A DNA stretch of 64,000 nt from Ensifer adhaerens (GTDB lineage: Bacteria > Pseudomonadota > Alphaproteobacteria > Rhizobiales > Rhizobiaceae), in contig NZ_LAZS01000006.1 in NCBI RefSeq assembly GCF_002007205.1, forward strand, positions 1,025,501-1,089,500, given 5' to 3'. This document shows, piece by piece, positions 29,695-38,450 of the stretch; positions within the stretch are counted from its first letter, which is position 1, and every line of letters starts with the position of its first letter. The notes beneath the pieces are model-generated. The model saw only the letters and a program-made list of their open reading frames with translations, was not told the DNA's origin and ran no database searches. The translations under genes and the position numbers were made by a program.

Positions 29695-30830
29695 TGGCAA
29701 GCGTCTCAACCTCCCCGACCGCTGCGGCGCCCCGTGGCCGGCTCACGCCGGTCAACCAGCGCCGCTGGCAGAATTTCAAGGCGAACCGGCGCGGCTACTG
29801 GTCGCTCTGGCTCTTTCTCGCGCTGTTCGGGCTCAGTCTCGTCGGCGAGCTCATCGCCAATGACCGGCCGATCGTCGCCTCCTACAAAGGCGAGCTTCTC
29901 TTCCCCGTCGTCATCGACTACCCGGAGGAAAAGTTCGGCGGCTTCCTTGCCGAGACCGACTACCGCTCCGACTTCATCCGCGACGAGATCGAGGCCAACG
30001 GCTGGATGGTCTGGCCGCCGGTGCGCTATTCCTATCAGACGGTCAATTCCAACATTCCGCATTCGGCGCCGACCAAACCCTTCTGGCTGATGGACAAGGA
30101 GGAGCGCTGCTCGGCCTATCCGGAAAAGCTCGAAGATCGAAACTGCATCGTCGGCAATCTCAACTGGCTCGGCACCGACGACCAGGCCCGCGACGTCTTT
30201 GCACGGATGATCTACGGCTTCCGCATCTCGGTGCTCTTCGGCCTGACGCTGACCATTGCCTCGGCGGTGATCGGCGTCACCGCCGGTGCCATCCAGGGCT
30301 ATTTCGGCGGCTGGACCGATCTCCTGATGCAGCGCTTCATCGAGATCTGGTCGTCGATGCCGGTGCTCTACATTCTATTGATCATCGCTGCGATCCTGCC
30401 GCCCGGCTTCTTCATCCTGCTCGGCATCATGCTCCTGTTTTCCTGGGTCGGCTTCGTCGGTGTCGTGCGCGCCGAGTTCCTGCGGGCGCGCAATTTCGAA
30501 TATGTGAATGCGGCGCGCGCGCTCGGCGTCGGCAACGGCACGATCATGTATCGCCACCTCCTGCCGAACGCGATGGTCGCGACCCTGACCTTCCTTCCCT
30601 TCATCCTCTCCGGCTCGATCACGACGCTGACCTCGCTCGACTTCCTCGGCTTCGGCATGCCGCCGGGATCTCCCTCGCTCGGCGAGATGATCGCCCAGGG
30701 CAAATCCAACCTGCAGGCGCCCTGGCTGGGGCTGACGGCTTTCTGCGTCATGTCGCTGATGCTGTCGCTGCTGATCTTCGTCGGCGAAGCGACGCGCGAT
30801 GCCTTCGATCCGAGAAAGACGTTCCGGTGA
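29694..30830 (+). CDS. yejE: Peptide ABC transporter permease YejE
   Basis: A 378-residue DppC-type permease partner of YejB. One N-terminal helix (about 35-55) is followed by a 110-residue periplasmic domain, then about five helices and the EAA loop YVNAARALGVGNGTIMYRHL. The large periplasmic insert is characteristic of YejE. The stop overlaps yejF by four bases (GTGA). Confidence 0.95.
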   Translation: MASVSTSPTAAAPRGRLTPVNQRRWQNFKANRRGYWSLWLFLALFGLSLVGELIANDRPIVASYKGELLFPVVIDYPEEKFGGFLAETDYRSDFIRDEIEANGWMVWPPVRYSYQTVNSNIPHSAPTKPFWLMDKEERCSAYPEKLEDRNCIVGNLNWLGTDDQARDVFARMIYGFRISVLFGLTLTIASAVIGVTAGAIQGYFGGWTDLLMQRFIEIWSSMPVLYILLIIAAILPPGFFILLGIMLLFSWVGFVGVVRAEFLRARNFEYVNAARALGVGNGTIMYRHLLPNAMVATLTFLPFILSGSITTLTSLDFLGFGMPPGSPSLGEMIAQGKSNLQAPWLGLTAFCVMSLMLSLLIFVGEATRDAFDPRKTFR

Positions 30831-32467
30831 GCGCGACGATGACAGATCCCATCCTCTCCGTCCGCGACCTCTCGGTCGCCTTTCACCAGGGCGGCAACAC
30901 CTCCGTTGCCGTCGACCACATCTCCTTCGAGATCAAGCGCGGGGAGACGGTGGCGCTCGTCGGCGAATCCGGTTCGGGCAAGTCGGTCTCGGCCAATTCG
31001 ATCCTGAAGCTCCTGCCCTACCCGTCGGCCAGCCATCCGAGCGGCGAAATCGTCTTCAACGGCAAGGACCTGCTGAAGGCCAGCGATGCGGAGCTGCGCC
31101 ATGCGCGCGGCAACGACATCACCATGATCTTCCAGGAGCCGATGACCTCGCTCAACCCGCTGCATTCGATCGAGCGGCAAATCGGCGAAATCCTCGAATT
31201 GCACCAGGGTCTGGAGGGGGCTGCCCGGCGCACGCGCATCCTCGAACTCCTGCACCAGGTCGGCATCCGCGAGCCGGAGAAGCGGCTCAGCGCCTACCCG
31301 CACGAGCTCTCGGGCGGCCAACGCCAGCGCGTCATGATCGCCATGGCGCTCGCCAACCGCCCCGAACTCTTGATCGCCGACGAGCCCACGACGGCACTCG
31401 ACGTCACCGTGCAGGCGCAGATCCTCGAGCTCCTGAAAAAGCTCAAGGATGAGCACGGCATGTCGATGCTGTTCATCACCCATGACCTCGGCATCGTGCG
31501 CAAGATCGCCGACCGGGTCTGCGTCATGACCAAGGGCAAGATCGTCGAGACCGGGCCAACCGCCGAGATCTTCGCCAACCCGCAGCACGCCTATACCCGC
31601 CACCTGCTCGCGTCAGAACCGAAGGGCAATCCGCCGCCATCCGACGCGTCGAAGCCGATCGTGATGGAAGCCTCCGAGATGAAGGTCTGGTTTCCGATCA
31701 AGGCCGGGTTCCTGCGCAAGGTGGTCGACCACGTGAAGGCGGTCGACGGCATCGACCTCAAGCTGCGCGCCGGCCAGACGCTGGGTGTCGTCGGCGAATC
31801 CGGTTCCGGCAAGACGACGCTCGGCCTGGCGCTGACGCGGCTGATCTCGTCCAAGGGCCGCATCGCCTTCGTCGGCAAGGACATCGACCGCTACAGCTTC
31901 AACGAAATGCGGCCGCTTCGAAACCGGATGCAGATCGTCTTCCAGGACCCCTTCGGCTCGCTCAGCCCGCGCATGTCGGTGGCCGATATCATCGCCGAGG
32001 GCCTGAAGATCCACGAACGCTCGCTGTCGGACAACGAGCGCGACGCCAGGGTCGCAGCCGCGCTGGAAGAAGTCGGCCTCGATCCCTCGACCCGCTGGCG
32101 CTATCCGCACGAGTTCTCGGGCGGTCAGCGCCAGCGCATCGCCATTGCCCGCGCCATGGTGTTGAAGCCGCAATTCGTCATGCTCGACGAACCGACCTCG
32201 GCGCTCGACATGAGCGTGCAGGCGCAAGTGGTCGATCTCCTGCGCGACCTGCAGAGCAAACACGACCTCGCCTATCTGTTCATCAGCCACGATCTGAAGG
32301 TCGTGCGCGCCCTGGCCAACGAGATGATCGTCATGCGCATGGGCAAGGTGGTGGAACAGGGGCCGGCCGAGCGCATCTTCAACGCGCCCAGTGAAGACTA
32401 CACGAAGGCGCTGATGGCCGCCGCCTTCAACCTCGAAGCCGTCAATCTCACCGCGATCCGCCAGTAG
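30827..32467 (+). CDS. yejF: Peptide ABC transporter ATPase YejF (two nucleotide-binding domains)
   Basis: A 546-residue tandem ATPase energising YejB/E. The first domain has Walker [11 protein letters not shown], signature LSGGQRQRV and Walker [13 protein letters not shown]. The second has [20 protein letters not shown] and [11 protein letters not shown]. Both sites look intact. The start is GTG at 30827, overlapping yejE; an ATG four codons in (30839) is an alternative. Confidence 0.95.
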   Translation: MSATMTDPILSVRDLSVAFHQGGNTSVAVDHISFEIKRGETVALVGESGSGKSVSANSILKLLPYPSASHPSGEIVFNGKDLLKASDAELRHARGNDITMIFQEPMTSLNPLHSIERQIGEILELHQGLEGAARRTRILELLHQVGIREPEKRLSAYPHELSGGQRQRVMIAMALANRPELLIADEPTTALDVTVQAQILELLKKLKDEHGMSMLFITHDLGIVRKIADRVCVMTKGKIVETGPTAEIFANPQHAYTRHLLASEPKGNPPPSDASKPIVMEASEMKVWFPIKAGFLRKVVDHVKAVDGIDLKLRAGQTLGVVGESGSGKTTLGLALTRLISSKGRIAFVGKDIDRYSFNEMRPLRNRMQIVFQDPFGSLSPRMSVADIIAEGLKIHERSLSDNERDARVAAALEEVGLDPSTRWRYPHEFSGGQRQRIAIARAMVLKPQFVMLDEPTSALDMSVQAQVVDLLRDLQSKHDLAYLFISHDLKVVRALANEMIVMRMGKVVEQGPAERIFNAPSEDYTKALMAAAFNLEAVNLTAIRQ

Positions 32468-32477
32468 AGAGTCCGCC

Positions 32478-33437
32478 ATGTCCGCCAAGAGCCCCGTTAT
32501 CGTCGACCTGAAGTTCATTCCGGAAGAAGTGGAGGCGGCGCTCCGCGGTGCCTTCCCCGATCGCGAGGTGATCAACCGCGCCGATGCGGTGCATCACAAT
32601 CGCGATCTCTCCGGCATCGACTATGCGGTGGTGTGGAAATCGGCACCGGACCTCTTCGACAGAGCGCCGGATCTCAAGGTGGTCTTTTCCGGCGGCGCCG
32701 GCGTCGATCACGTGCTGACGCTGCCCGGCCTTCCCGAGGTGCCGCTGGTGCGCTTCGTCGACCAGACGCTGACGACGCGCATGAGCGAGTGGGTGGTCAT
32801 GCAGTGCCTCATGCACCTGCGCCAGCACCGCGCCTACGAGGCGCTGGCGGCAAAGCGCGAATGGCGCGACCTGTCCCAGCCCGAAGCCGCCGACATTACC
32901 GTCGGCGTCATGGGCATGGGGATCCTCGGCCAGGATGCTGCGCGCAAGCTCTCGACCATGGGCTTCAAGGTGATCGGCTGGTCGCGCAGCAAGCGCGACG
33001 TCGCCGGCATCGAGACCTTCGGCGGCGATGAGCTCGACGCCTTCCTGGCCCGCACGGACTTCCTCGTCGGCCTGCTGCCGCTGACCCCCGACACCCGCGG
33101 CATCTTCAACCTGCGCCTGTTTGCCAAGCTCAGCCGCAACGGCCCGTTCGGCGCGCCTGTCTTCATCAATGCCGGCCGCGGCGGCAGCCAGGTGGAAGCC
33201 GACATTCTGAAGGCGCTCGACAGCGGCGTTCTCGGCGGCGCCTCGCTGGATGTCTTCGAGCAGGAACCACTTTCGGCCGACAGCCGCTTCTGGACCATGC
33301 CCAACGTCTATGTCACGCCGCATGTGGCGGCATCCTCCGACGTGAAGGCGCTCTTCCGCCATGTGGAGCAGCAGATCGCCCGGTTCGAGAGCGGACAGGC
33401 GCTCGAACATGTCGTCGATAAAGTAGCCGGCTACTGA
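32478..33437 (+). CDS. Glyoxylate/hydroxypyruvate reductase A-type 2-hydroxyacid dehydrogenase
   Basis: A 319-residue D-2-hydroxyacid dehydrogenase of the GhrA type. The NAD(P) motif is GVMGMGILGQDAARKL near residue 143. Catalytic residues are the Arg in NAGRGGSQ, a Glu in DVFEQEPL and the His in TPHVAASS. It reduces glyoxylate and hydroxypyruvate. It starts 10 bases after yejF, so it is probably the last gene of the yej operon, a link with no obvious metabolic reason. The 133 bases to the convergent NlpC gene show no clear terminator. Confidence 0.9.
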   Translation: MSAKSPVIVDLKFIPEEVEAALRGAFPDREVINRADAVHHNRDLSGIDYAVVWKSAPDLFDRAPDLKVVFSGGAGVDHVLTLPGLPEVPLVRFVDQTLTTRMSEWVVMQCLMHLRQHRAYEALAAKREWRDLSQPEAADITVGVMGMGILGQDAARKLSTMGFKVIGWSRSKRDVAGIETFGGDELDAFLARTDFLVGLLPLTPDTRGIFNLRLFAKLSRNGPFGAPVFINAGRGGSQVEADILKALDSGVLGGASLDVFEQEPLSADSRFWTMPNVYVTPHVAASSDVKALFRHVEQQIARFESGQALEHVVDKVAGY

Positions 33438-33570
33438 TTTAGCGAGGGTGTGGCGCTTGCCGCGCCGTGCCTCCTGGCAGAGCCGCAGCGTCGCTTCAGC
33501 AACTCGCATGCGAGATTTTGACCTCGATCGGCGACGATCAAGGGGGCGGCTCCTTGCCTTGAACGGGCGA

Positions 33571-34425
33571 TCAGGGACGGCGATAGCCCGTCGGCTGCTC
33601 ATAGAGCCAACCAATCCGCTCGATCGAGGCTTCCAGCCCCTCTCGCGCAACCGTCATCGTGTGACCGTTGGCGTGGATCAGGGTTTCGTCGTCCTCCATC
33701 AGCGCGACGTGGCCTTTCCAGAAGACGAGGTCGCCGCGCTTGAGCTCTTCGCGCGCAATCGGCGTTCCGAGACCCGTTGCCTGCATGTCGGAATCGCGCG
33801 GCGCTTGCCTGCCGACCATCATCATCGACAATTGCACAAGGCCTGAACAATCAATGCCGAAGCCGGAACGGCCGCCCCAGAGATAGGGCGTTTCGACGAA
33901 GCGGGCAGCGACCGAGACATAGTCTCCCGGCACGAGACTGCCGACCTCGATGCAGTGATTGGCGATGACCGCCTGGCCGCCGTCGAGCAGGAAATAGCGC
34001 GTTCCCCGGGTTTCGCGCTCATCGACAACCGTCAACCGGCTGCCCATCGAAAGCGGATAGACCGTCGGGAAGCGCAGATCATGGCCGGTGTAGACGAAGG
34101 TGCGCGGCGCCGTGACGATATGGGTCGGGCTCTTGACCACCGGCGCGAGGCAATATTCCGGAAGGTAGCCGACATAGCCGTCGAGATCGGCCTTCACCCA
34201 GCACCAGCTCTCGTTGGTGTCGAGCACTCGCACGGATTCGCCGAGCAAGAGTTCGGTATCGGTGCCGCAGGCGAGATCGGGCTTGGCGCGCAGCGGCGCA
34301 ACCGGAACCGAGATGCGGGCAACGCTGCCCTCGACGTAGCGCTCGGCCTCCACGACGCCGCGAAGGCGGCTTTCAGCAAGGTCTGGTCTATAGGCATTCA
34401 GGCGGCGATCGGGCAGTGTCGACAT
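33571..34425 (-). CDS. NlpC/P60 (C40) family peptidase with N-terminal SH3-type domains
   Basis: A 284-residue predicted gamma-D-glutamyl-DAP endopeptidase. Residues about 35-170 contain SH3b-like repeats (SVRVLDTNESWCWVKADLDGY; YFLLDGGQAVIANHC). The C-terminal NlpC/P60 domain has the catalytic Cys193 in GIDCSGL, His239 in WKGHVALM and a third polar residue near His251. No signal peptide is evident, so it may act on murein peptides inside the cell, as in recycling. It follows the MarR gene by 6 bases and the M17 aminopeptidase lies further upstream. Confidence 0.93.
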   Translation of the reverse strand: MSTLPDRRLNAYRPDLAESRLRGVVEAERYVEGSVARISVPVAPLRAKPDLACGTDTELLLGESVRVLDTNESWCWVKADLDGYVGYLPEYCLAPVVKSPTHIVTAPRTFVYTGHDLRFPTVYPLSMGSRLTVVDERETRGTRYFLLDGGQAVIANHCIEVGSLVPGDYVSVAARFVETPYLWGGRSGFGIDCSGLVQLSMMMVGRQAPRDSDMQATGLGTPIAREELKRGDLVFWKGHVALMEDDETLIHANGHTMTVAREGLEASIERIGWLYEQPTGYRRP

Positions 34426-34431
34426 ATCTAC

Positions 34432-34782
34432 TCACTTGGGCTGTTTGCGGCCCTGATCAATGATCAGGTCACCGAATTTTTCAAGATAGAGAGCACCCTC
34501 GACTGTCCTTTTGATGACGACGTTGCGGCGATCACGGTCATCGCGGGCGCGATCGACCAGGCCAAGCGCACCCATGGTATCGAGCGCACGGGTAATGACC
34601 GGCTTGGTGACGCCGAGCGTCGCCGCCAGCCCGCGCACGGTGTGCGGCGGCGGCACGAGGTAGATGTGCAGGAGGATCGCCAGTTGCCGCAAGGTCAGAT
34701 CGCGGCTGTCGACGCGAACCTGGGCGAGCGACACCGAATGCCAAAGCCCGAGGGCCTGGGAGGGCGTTAGCTCTATCGGCAA
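34432..34782 (-). CDS. Small MarR-family winged-helix regulator
   Basis: A 116-residue protein with a MarR-type wHTH: LTLRQLAILLHIYL, then VRGLAATLGVTKPVITRALDTMGALGLVDRARDDRDRR with the typical DRR wing. It is short for MarR (usually about 140-150), lacking the C-terminal dimerisation helix. The start appears to be TTG at 34782, supported by an AGGAG ribosome site 6-7 bases upstream and no better ATG. It lies between the M17 aminopeptidase and NlpC/P60 genes and is probably cotranscribed with both. Targets are unknown. Confidence 0.8.
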   Translation of the reverse strand: MPIELTPSQALGLWHSVSLAQVRVDSRDLTLRQLAILLHIYLVPPPHTVRGLAATLGVTKPVITRALDTMGALGLVDRARDDRDRRNVVIKRTVEGALYLEKFGDLIIDQGRKQPK

Positions 34783-34868
34783 GGGCGGCTCCTACGCGTG
34801 ATACTGATCCGCCACGATAGCGGCGGATCGTTACGCAAGCGTTTCTTTTGCCGTTTTGCCGGGTACGG

Positions 34869-36260
34869 CTACTTCGCCATCTTCTGGATGTGCTGGTAGA
34901 GCGCCCGGATCGCCTGCGCCTCGCCGCCGACGGGCGAATGCGGCCGTTCGGACTGCGCCCAACCGAAGATGTCGAAATGCACCCAGCTCTTGGCGTTGGT
35001 GACGAAGCACCTGAGGAAGAGCGCGGCGGTGATCGACCCAGCCATGCCGCCGGCCGGCGCATTGGTCAGATCGGCGATGCGCGCCGAGACATCCTTGTCG
35101 TAGCCGTTGTGGAGCGGCATCCGCCACATCGGATCGTCCACCTCGAGGCTTGCTTCCGTGAGATCATGGGCGAGATCGGCATCGTCGGTAAAGAAGGGCG
35201 GCAGGTCCGGGCCGAGCGCGACGCGGGCAGCACCGGTGAGCGTCGCCATGTCGACGAGCAGGTCGGTCTTTTCTTCATCGGCATAGGCGAGCGCGTCGGC
35301 GAGGATCAGCCGGCCCTCGGCATCGGTATTGTCGATCTGCACCGTCAGGCCCTTGCGGCTGCGGTAGATGTCGCCGGGCCGGAACGCATTGGCCGAGATC
35401 GAGTTCTCCACCACCGGCACGATGACGCGCAGATCGACCTTGAGCTTGGCGTCCATGATCATCAGCGCCAGGCCGAGGACGTTGGCGGCACCGCCCATGT
35501 CCTTTTTCATCAGCAGCATGGAGGAGGCCGGCTTGATGTCGAGACCACCGGTATCGAAGCACACGCCCTTGCCGACCAGCGTTACCTTCTTGTGGCCCTT
35601 CTTGCCCCAGCGCAGTTCCAGCAGGCGCGGAGCCTCGGCGCTGGCGCGGCCGACGGTATGAACCAGCGGGAAGTTCTGCGTCAGCAGCGCCTCACCGGTA
35701 ATGACCGAAACGTCGGCTTTGTAATGGGCGGCGAGCGCGCGGAATGCGCCTTCGAGCGCTTCCGGCCCCATGTCGTTGGTCGGCGTGTTGATGAGGTCGC
35801 GCGCCAGGAACACGCCGGCGAGCTGGCGCTTGATGTCGGTCGCGTCCGCGTCGGCGGGGATCAGCAGCGTCGGCGGTTCGCCCTTGGCGGACTTGTAGCG
35901 CTCGAAGCGATAGGAGCCGAGGCCGTAGCCGAGCGCCAGCCGGTTGGCGGTGAGCGGCGCGGTCTCGATGTGCCACTTGCCCGCCGGCAGCGCCCGCGCC
36001 AGCTTGCCGGCAAGGAACGGCGCTTCAGACGGGTTGCTGCCGAGGCCGAAGAGCGCGCCGCCGAGATGGCCGTCGGCGGACGGGATCAACAGCACCGCGC
36101 CGGATTCGGCCGTGAAGCCAGCCTTGCGCGCCCAGTCCAAAGCGATCGGGTCGATCGTCCCCGTCTCGATATGCGCCGGCGTGACGGCGAAGATCGGCAG
36201 GGTCTTGCCGGCGCTGGTGTTGAACGGCGACGGCCGCTCGATGAACTGATAGGGAGCCAT
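34869..36260 (-). CDS. Leucyl aminopeptidase family (M17) protein
   Basis: A 463-residue cytoplasmic metallo-aminopeptidase. The C-terminal M17 catalytic domain shows the metal/active-site motifs VGKGVCFDTGGLDIKPASSM, then NTDAEGRLILADALAYA (M17 signature). The N-terminal domain is shorter than in E. coli PepA (503 residues). It removes N-terminal residues from peptides, a logical partner of the imported peptides of yejABEF and of the NlpC/P60 enzyme. It leads a three-gene leftward operon and is divergent from tadD. Confidence 0.92.
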   Translation of the reverse strand: MAPYQFIERPSPFNTSAGKTLPIFAVTPAHIETGTIDPIALDWARKAGFTAESGAVLLIPSADGHLGGALFGLGSNPSEAPFLAGKLARALPAGKWHIETAPLTANRLALGYGLGSYRFERYKSAKGEPPTLLIPADADATDIKRQLAGVFLARDLINTPTNDMGPEALEGAFRALAAHYKADVSVITGEALLTQNFPLVHTVGRASAEAPRLLELRWGKKGHKKVTLVGKGVCFDTGGLDIKPASSMLLMKKDMGGAANVLGLALMIMDAKLKVDLRVIVPVVENSISANAFRPGDIYRSRKGLTVQIDNTDAEGRLILADALAYADEEKTDLLVDMATLTGAARVALGPDLPPFFTDDADLAHDLTEASLEVDDPMWRMPLHNGYDKDVSARIADLTNAPAGGMAGSITAALFLRCFVTNAKSWVHFDIFGWAQSERPHSPVGGEAQAIRALYQHIQKMAK

Positions 36261-36294
36261 GAAAGTCCTCGGCTGACAGAGATGAATCGCGACA

Positions 36295-36320
36295 TTAACG
36301 CTCTGTTAGGGTTAACAGAT
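36295..36320. promoter_or_regulatory. CtrA-like motifs upstream of tadD
   Basis: TTAA (36295-36298), seven bases, TTAG (36306-36309): one mismatch from the CtrA consensus TTAA-N7-TTAA. Just downstream GGTTAACAGATTA (36310-36322) resembles GGTTAACGGATTA at 45445 in front of cpaB. The site is about 75-95 bases upstream of the tadD start. Confidence 0.3.
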
Positions 36321-36390
36321 TATTGCTGGAGTGAAAGTTGCGCCGGTGTTGTCTGAAGTTCAGGTGCGCGAATGCATGCTGGGGACACCT

Positions 36391-37215
36391 ATGGCCAAAC
36401 GCACGATCTCATCCTTCAACGCCGCTCGCCTGTGCCAGGGTGCTGCCCTCGCGCTGCTGGCGCTGTCGCTTGCGGGCTGCGCCAACCAGCCGAAGAAGGA
36501 ACTGACGACGGGCTCGATCTCGCGGACGTCGAGGCCCGTGCAGTCGATGACGGCGACCGAATTGTCCCAGGCGGCCGAAAGCATCGGCCAGGCCTATGAG
36601 AAAAATCCGAAAGACCGCGAAGCGGGGCTCAACTACGCCAATCTGCTGCGCATGACCGGCCGCAACGAGCAGGCGCTCGCCGTGATGCAGCAGGTCGCAA
36701 TCAACCATCCGGCCGACCGTGAGGTGCTCGGCGCCTACGGCAAGGCACAGGCCGCCGCCGGCCAGCTCGAACAGGCGCTTGCGACGATCGGCCGGGCGCA
36801 GACGCCGGACCGGCCGGACTGGAAGCTGAAATCGGCCGAGGGCGCGATCCTCGACCAGCTGGGCCGCGCACAGGAAGCGCGCCTGCGCTATCGTGAAGCC
36901 CTCGATCTCAAGCCGAACGAACCGTCGGTGCTCTCCAATCTCGGCATGTCCTACCTCCTGACCAAGGATCTCCGTACGGCCGAAACCTATCTCAAGTCGG
37001 CGGCCAGCCAGCCCGGCGCCGACAGCAGCGTGCGCCAGAACCTTGCGCTCGCCGTCGGCCTTCAGGGACGCTTCCAGGAAGCCGAGACGATCGCCCGCCA
37101 GGAGCTTTCCAGCGAACAGGCGGAAGCAAACGTCGCCTACCTGCGCTCGATGCTTTCACAGCAGGGCGCATGGAAAGAGCTCGCCAAGGCCGACGAAAAG
37201 AAGGTCGCCAACTAG
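36391..37215 (+). CDS. tadD: Tad pilus TPR lipoprotein TadD
   Basis: A 274-residue outer-envelope lipoprotein starting at the ATG 36391 (MAKRTISSFN), with GGGGA 6-7 bases upstream. The signal peptide ends in a lipobox (LSLAGC). The mature part consists of tetratricopeptide repeats, with TPR-like helices ENPKDREAGLNYANLLRMTG and NEPSVLSNLGMSYL. TadD is the pilotin-like assembly factor of Flp pili. It is on the opposite strand from, and convergent to, tadC. The 239-base stretch to tadC (37216-37454) has no feature I can name. Confidence 0.9.
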   Translation: MAKRTISSFNAARLCQGAALALLALSLAGCANQPKKELTTGSISRTSRPVQSMTATELSQAAESIGQAYEKNPKDREAGLNYANLLRMTGRNEQALAVMQQVAINHPADREVLGAYGKAQAAAGQLEQALATIGRAQTPDRPDWKLKSAEGAILDQLGRAQEARLRYREALDLKPNEPSVLSNLGMSYLLTKDLRTAETYLKSAASQPGADSSVRQNLALAVGLQGRFQEAETIARQELSSEQAEANVAYLRSMLSQQGAWKELAKADEKKVAN

Positions 37216-37454
37216 GCCGCGTCGCGACGCTTCAGGCACACGCCCGGCGCTTTGGGCTTCCGATTTATCGTCACTCGGGGACCGCCGCGCGGACCTGCAC
37301 GGCTCGCCTGGTCCAGCCGAGCGCCCAAGCAATCTTCCCGGCCGATTACTATTGAGAAGCGATCGCCGCGCCGCCGGAATGTCGGGCGACATGGTCGCAT
37401 GCGTTCGGTACTTTCAGAGGGAATGACAACCGGAACGCCTTCGGTCGCTGTGAC

Positions 37455-38441
37455 CTAGAACTTGTCGGCGACCTGAATGCCTGCCGGTCCAAGAATGACG
37501 GCGACCAGCACCGGCAGGAAGAAGAGGATCATCGGCACGGTCAGCTTCGGCGGCAGGGCTGCGGCCTTCTTCTCGGCGGCCGTCATGCGCTGGTCGCGAC
37601 TTTCCTGCGCAAGGACGCGCAGGGCCTGGGCGATCGGCGTGCCGTAGCGGTCCGCCTGGATCAGCGCCTGGACCACGGATTTGACCTCTTCGAGACCGGT
37701 GCGCTGCCCGAAGTTTTCAAGCGCCGCCCGGCGCTCGGGCAGGAACGACAGTTCCGCCGTCGTCAGCACCAGCTCTTCCGCAAGCGGCTGCGACTGCGAA
37801 GCCACCTCGTCGGCGACACGACGCATGCCCAGTTCCATCGACACGCCCGATTCGACGCAGATCAGCAAGAGATCCAGTGCATCCGGCCAGGCCCGGCGTA
37901 TCGACGCCTGGCGCTTGGAGATGGCGTTGGTCACGACGATGTTCGGCGCGTAGAAGCCCAGATAGGCAAACCCGATCGCAAAGAACAGCCGCACCATGAA
38001 CGGTTTGTCGACAAAGTTGCCGAGCACGAAGATATAGACGAGCGCGACGAGCAGGAACAGGAAGGGCAGGCAGAAGCGCGCGAACAGGAAAGTGTTGAGA
38101 GCGTTCTGCGAGCGGAAGCCGGCCATTTTCAAGCGGTTGACCGTGTTGTCGTCGACGAGGGCGGAGCGCAGGTTGAGGCGTTCGACGATCTGCCGGATGG
38201 AGGCGTTGTTCTGCCCGCGCAGGTTCGCCCTGCCGTTTTGAACTTCGGCGGCAAGCCGTGCGCGTTCGCGTGCCCGGATCTGCTCGCGTTCGGTTGCAAC
38301 CGACTTCATCCGCTTGCCGAGGTCGCCGCGCTCGAACAACGGCACGATCAACGAATAGAAGGTCGCGAGCACGGCGAGTGAAACCAGAACGGCGATGACG
38401 ACGTTGGGATCTGTCAGGGTCTTGATCAGGTTCGTGCTCAT
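37455..38441 (-). CDS. tadC: Tad pilus inner-membrane platform protein TadC
   Basis: A 328-residue type II secretion F-domain protein. Membrane segments lie near the N-terminus (about 16-36), at 110-160 and at the very C-terminus. The T2SF domain includes PDALDLLLICVESGVSMELGMRRV and the TPIAQALRVLAQESRDQRM motif. It forms, with TadB, the platform on which the CpaF ATPase acts. It is preceded by tadB with a 9-base gap. Confidence 0.95.
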   Translation of the reverse strand: MSTNLIKTLTDPNVVIAVLVSLAVLATFYSLIVPLFERGDLGKRMKSVATEREQIRARERARLAAEVQNGRANLRGQNNASIRQIVERLNLRSALVDDNTVNRLKMAGFRSQNALNTFLFARFCLPFLFLLVALVYIFVLGNFVDKPFMVRLFFAIGFAYLGFYAPNIVVTNAISKRQASIRRAWPDALDLLLICVESGVSMELGMRRVADEVASQSQPLAEELVLTTAELSFLPERRAALENFGQRTGLEEVKSVVQALIQADRYGTPIAQALRVLAQESRDQRMTAAEKKAAALPPKLTVPMILFFLPVLVAVILGPAGIQVADKF

Positions 38442-38450
38442 CGACGCCCC

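Noticed and set aside
37216..37454. tRNA or small RNA between tadD and tadC
   Set aside because: I looked for a cloverleaf and for a promoter-terminator pair and saw neither.
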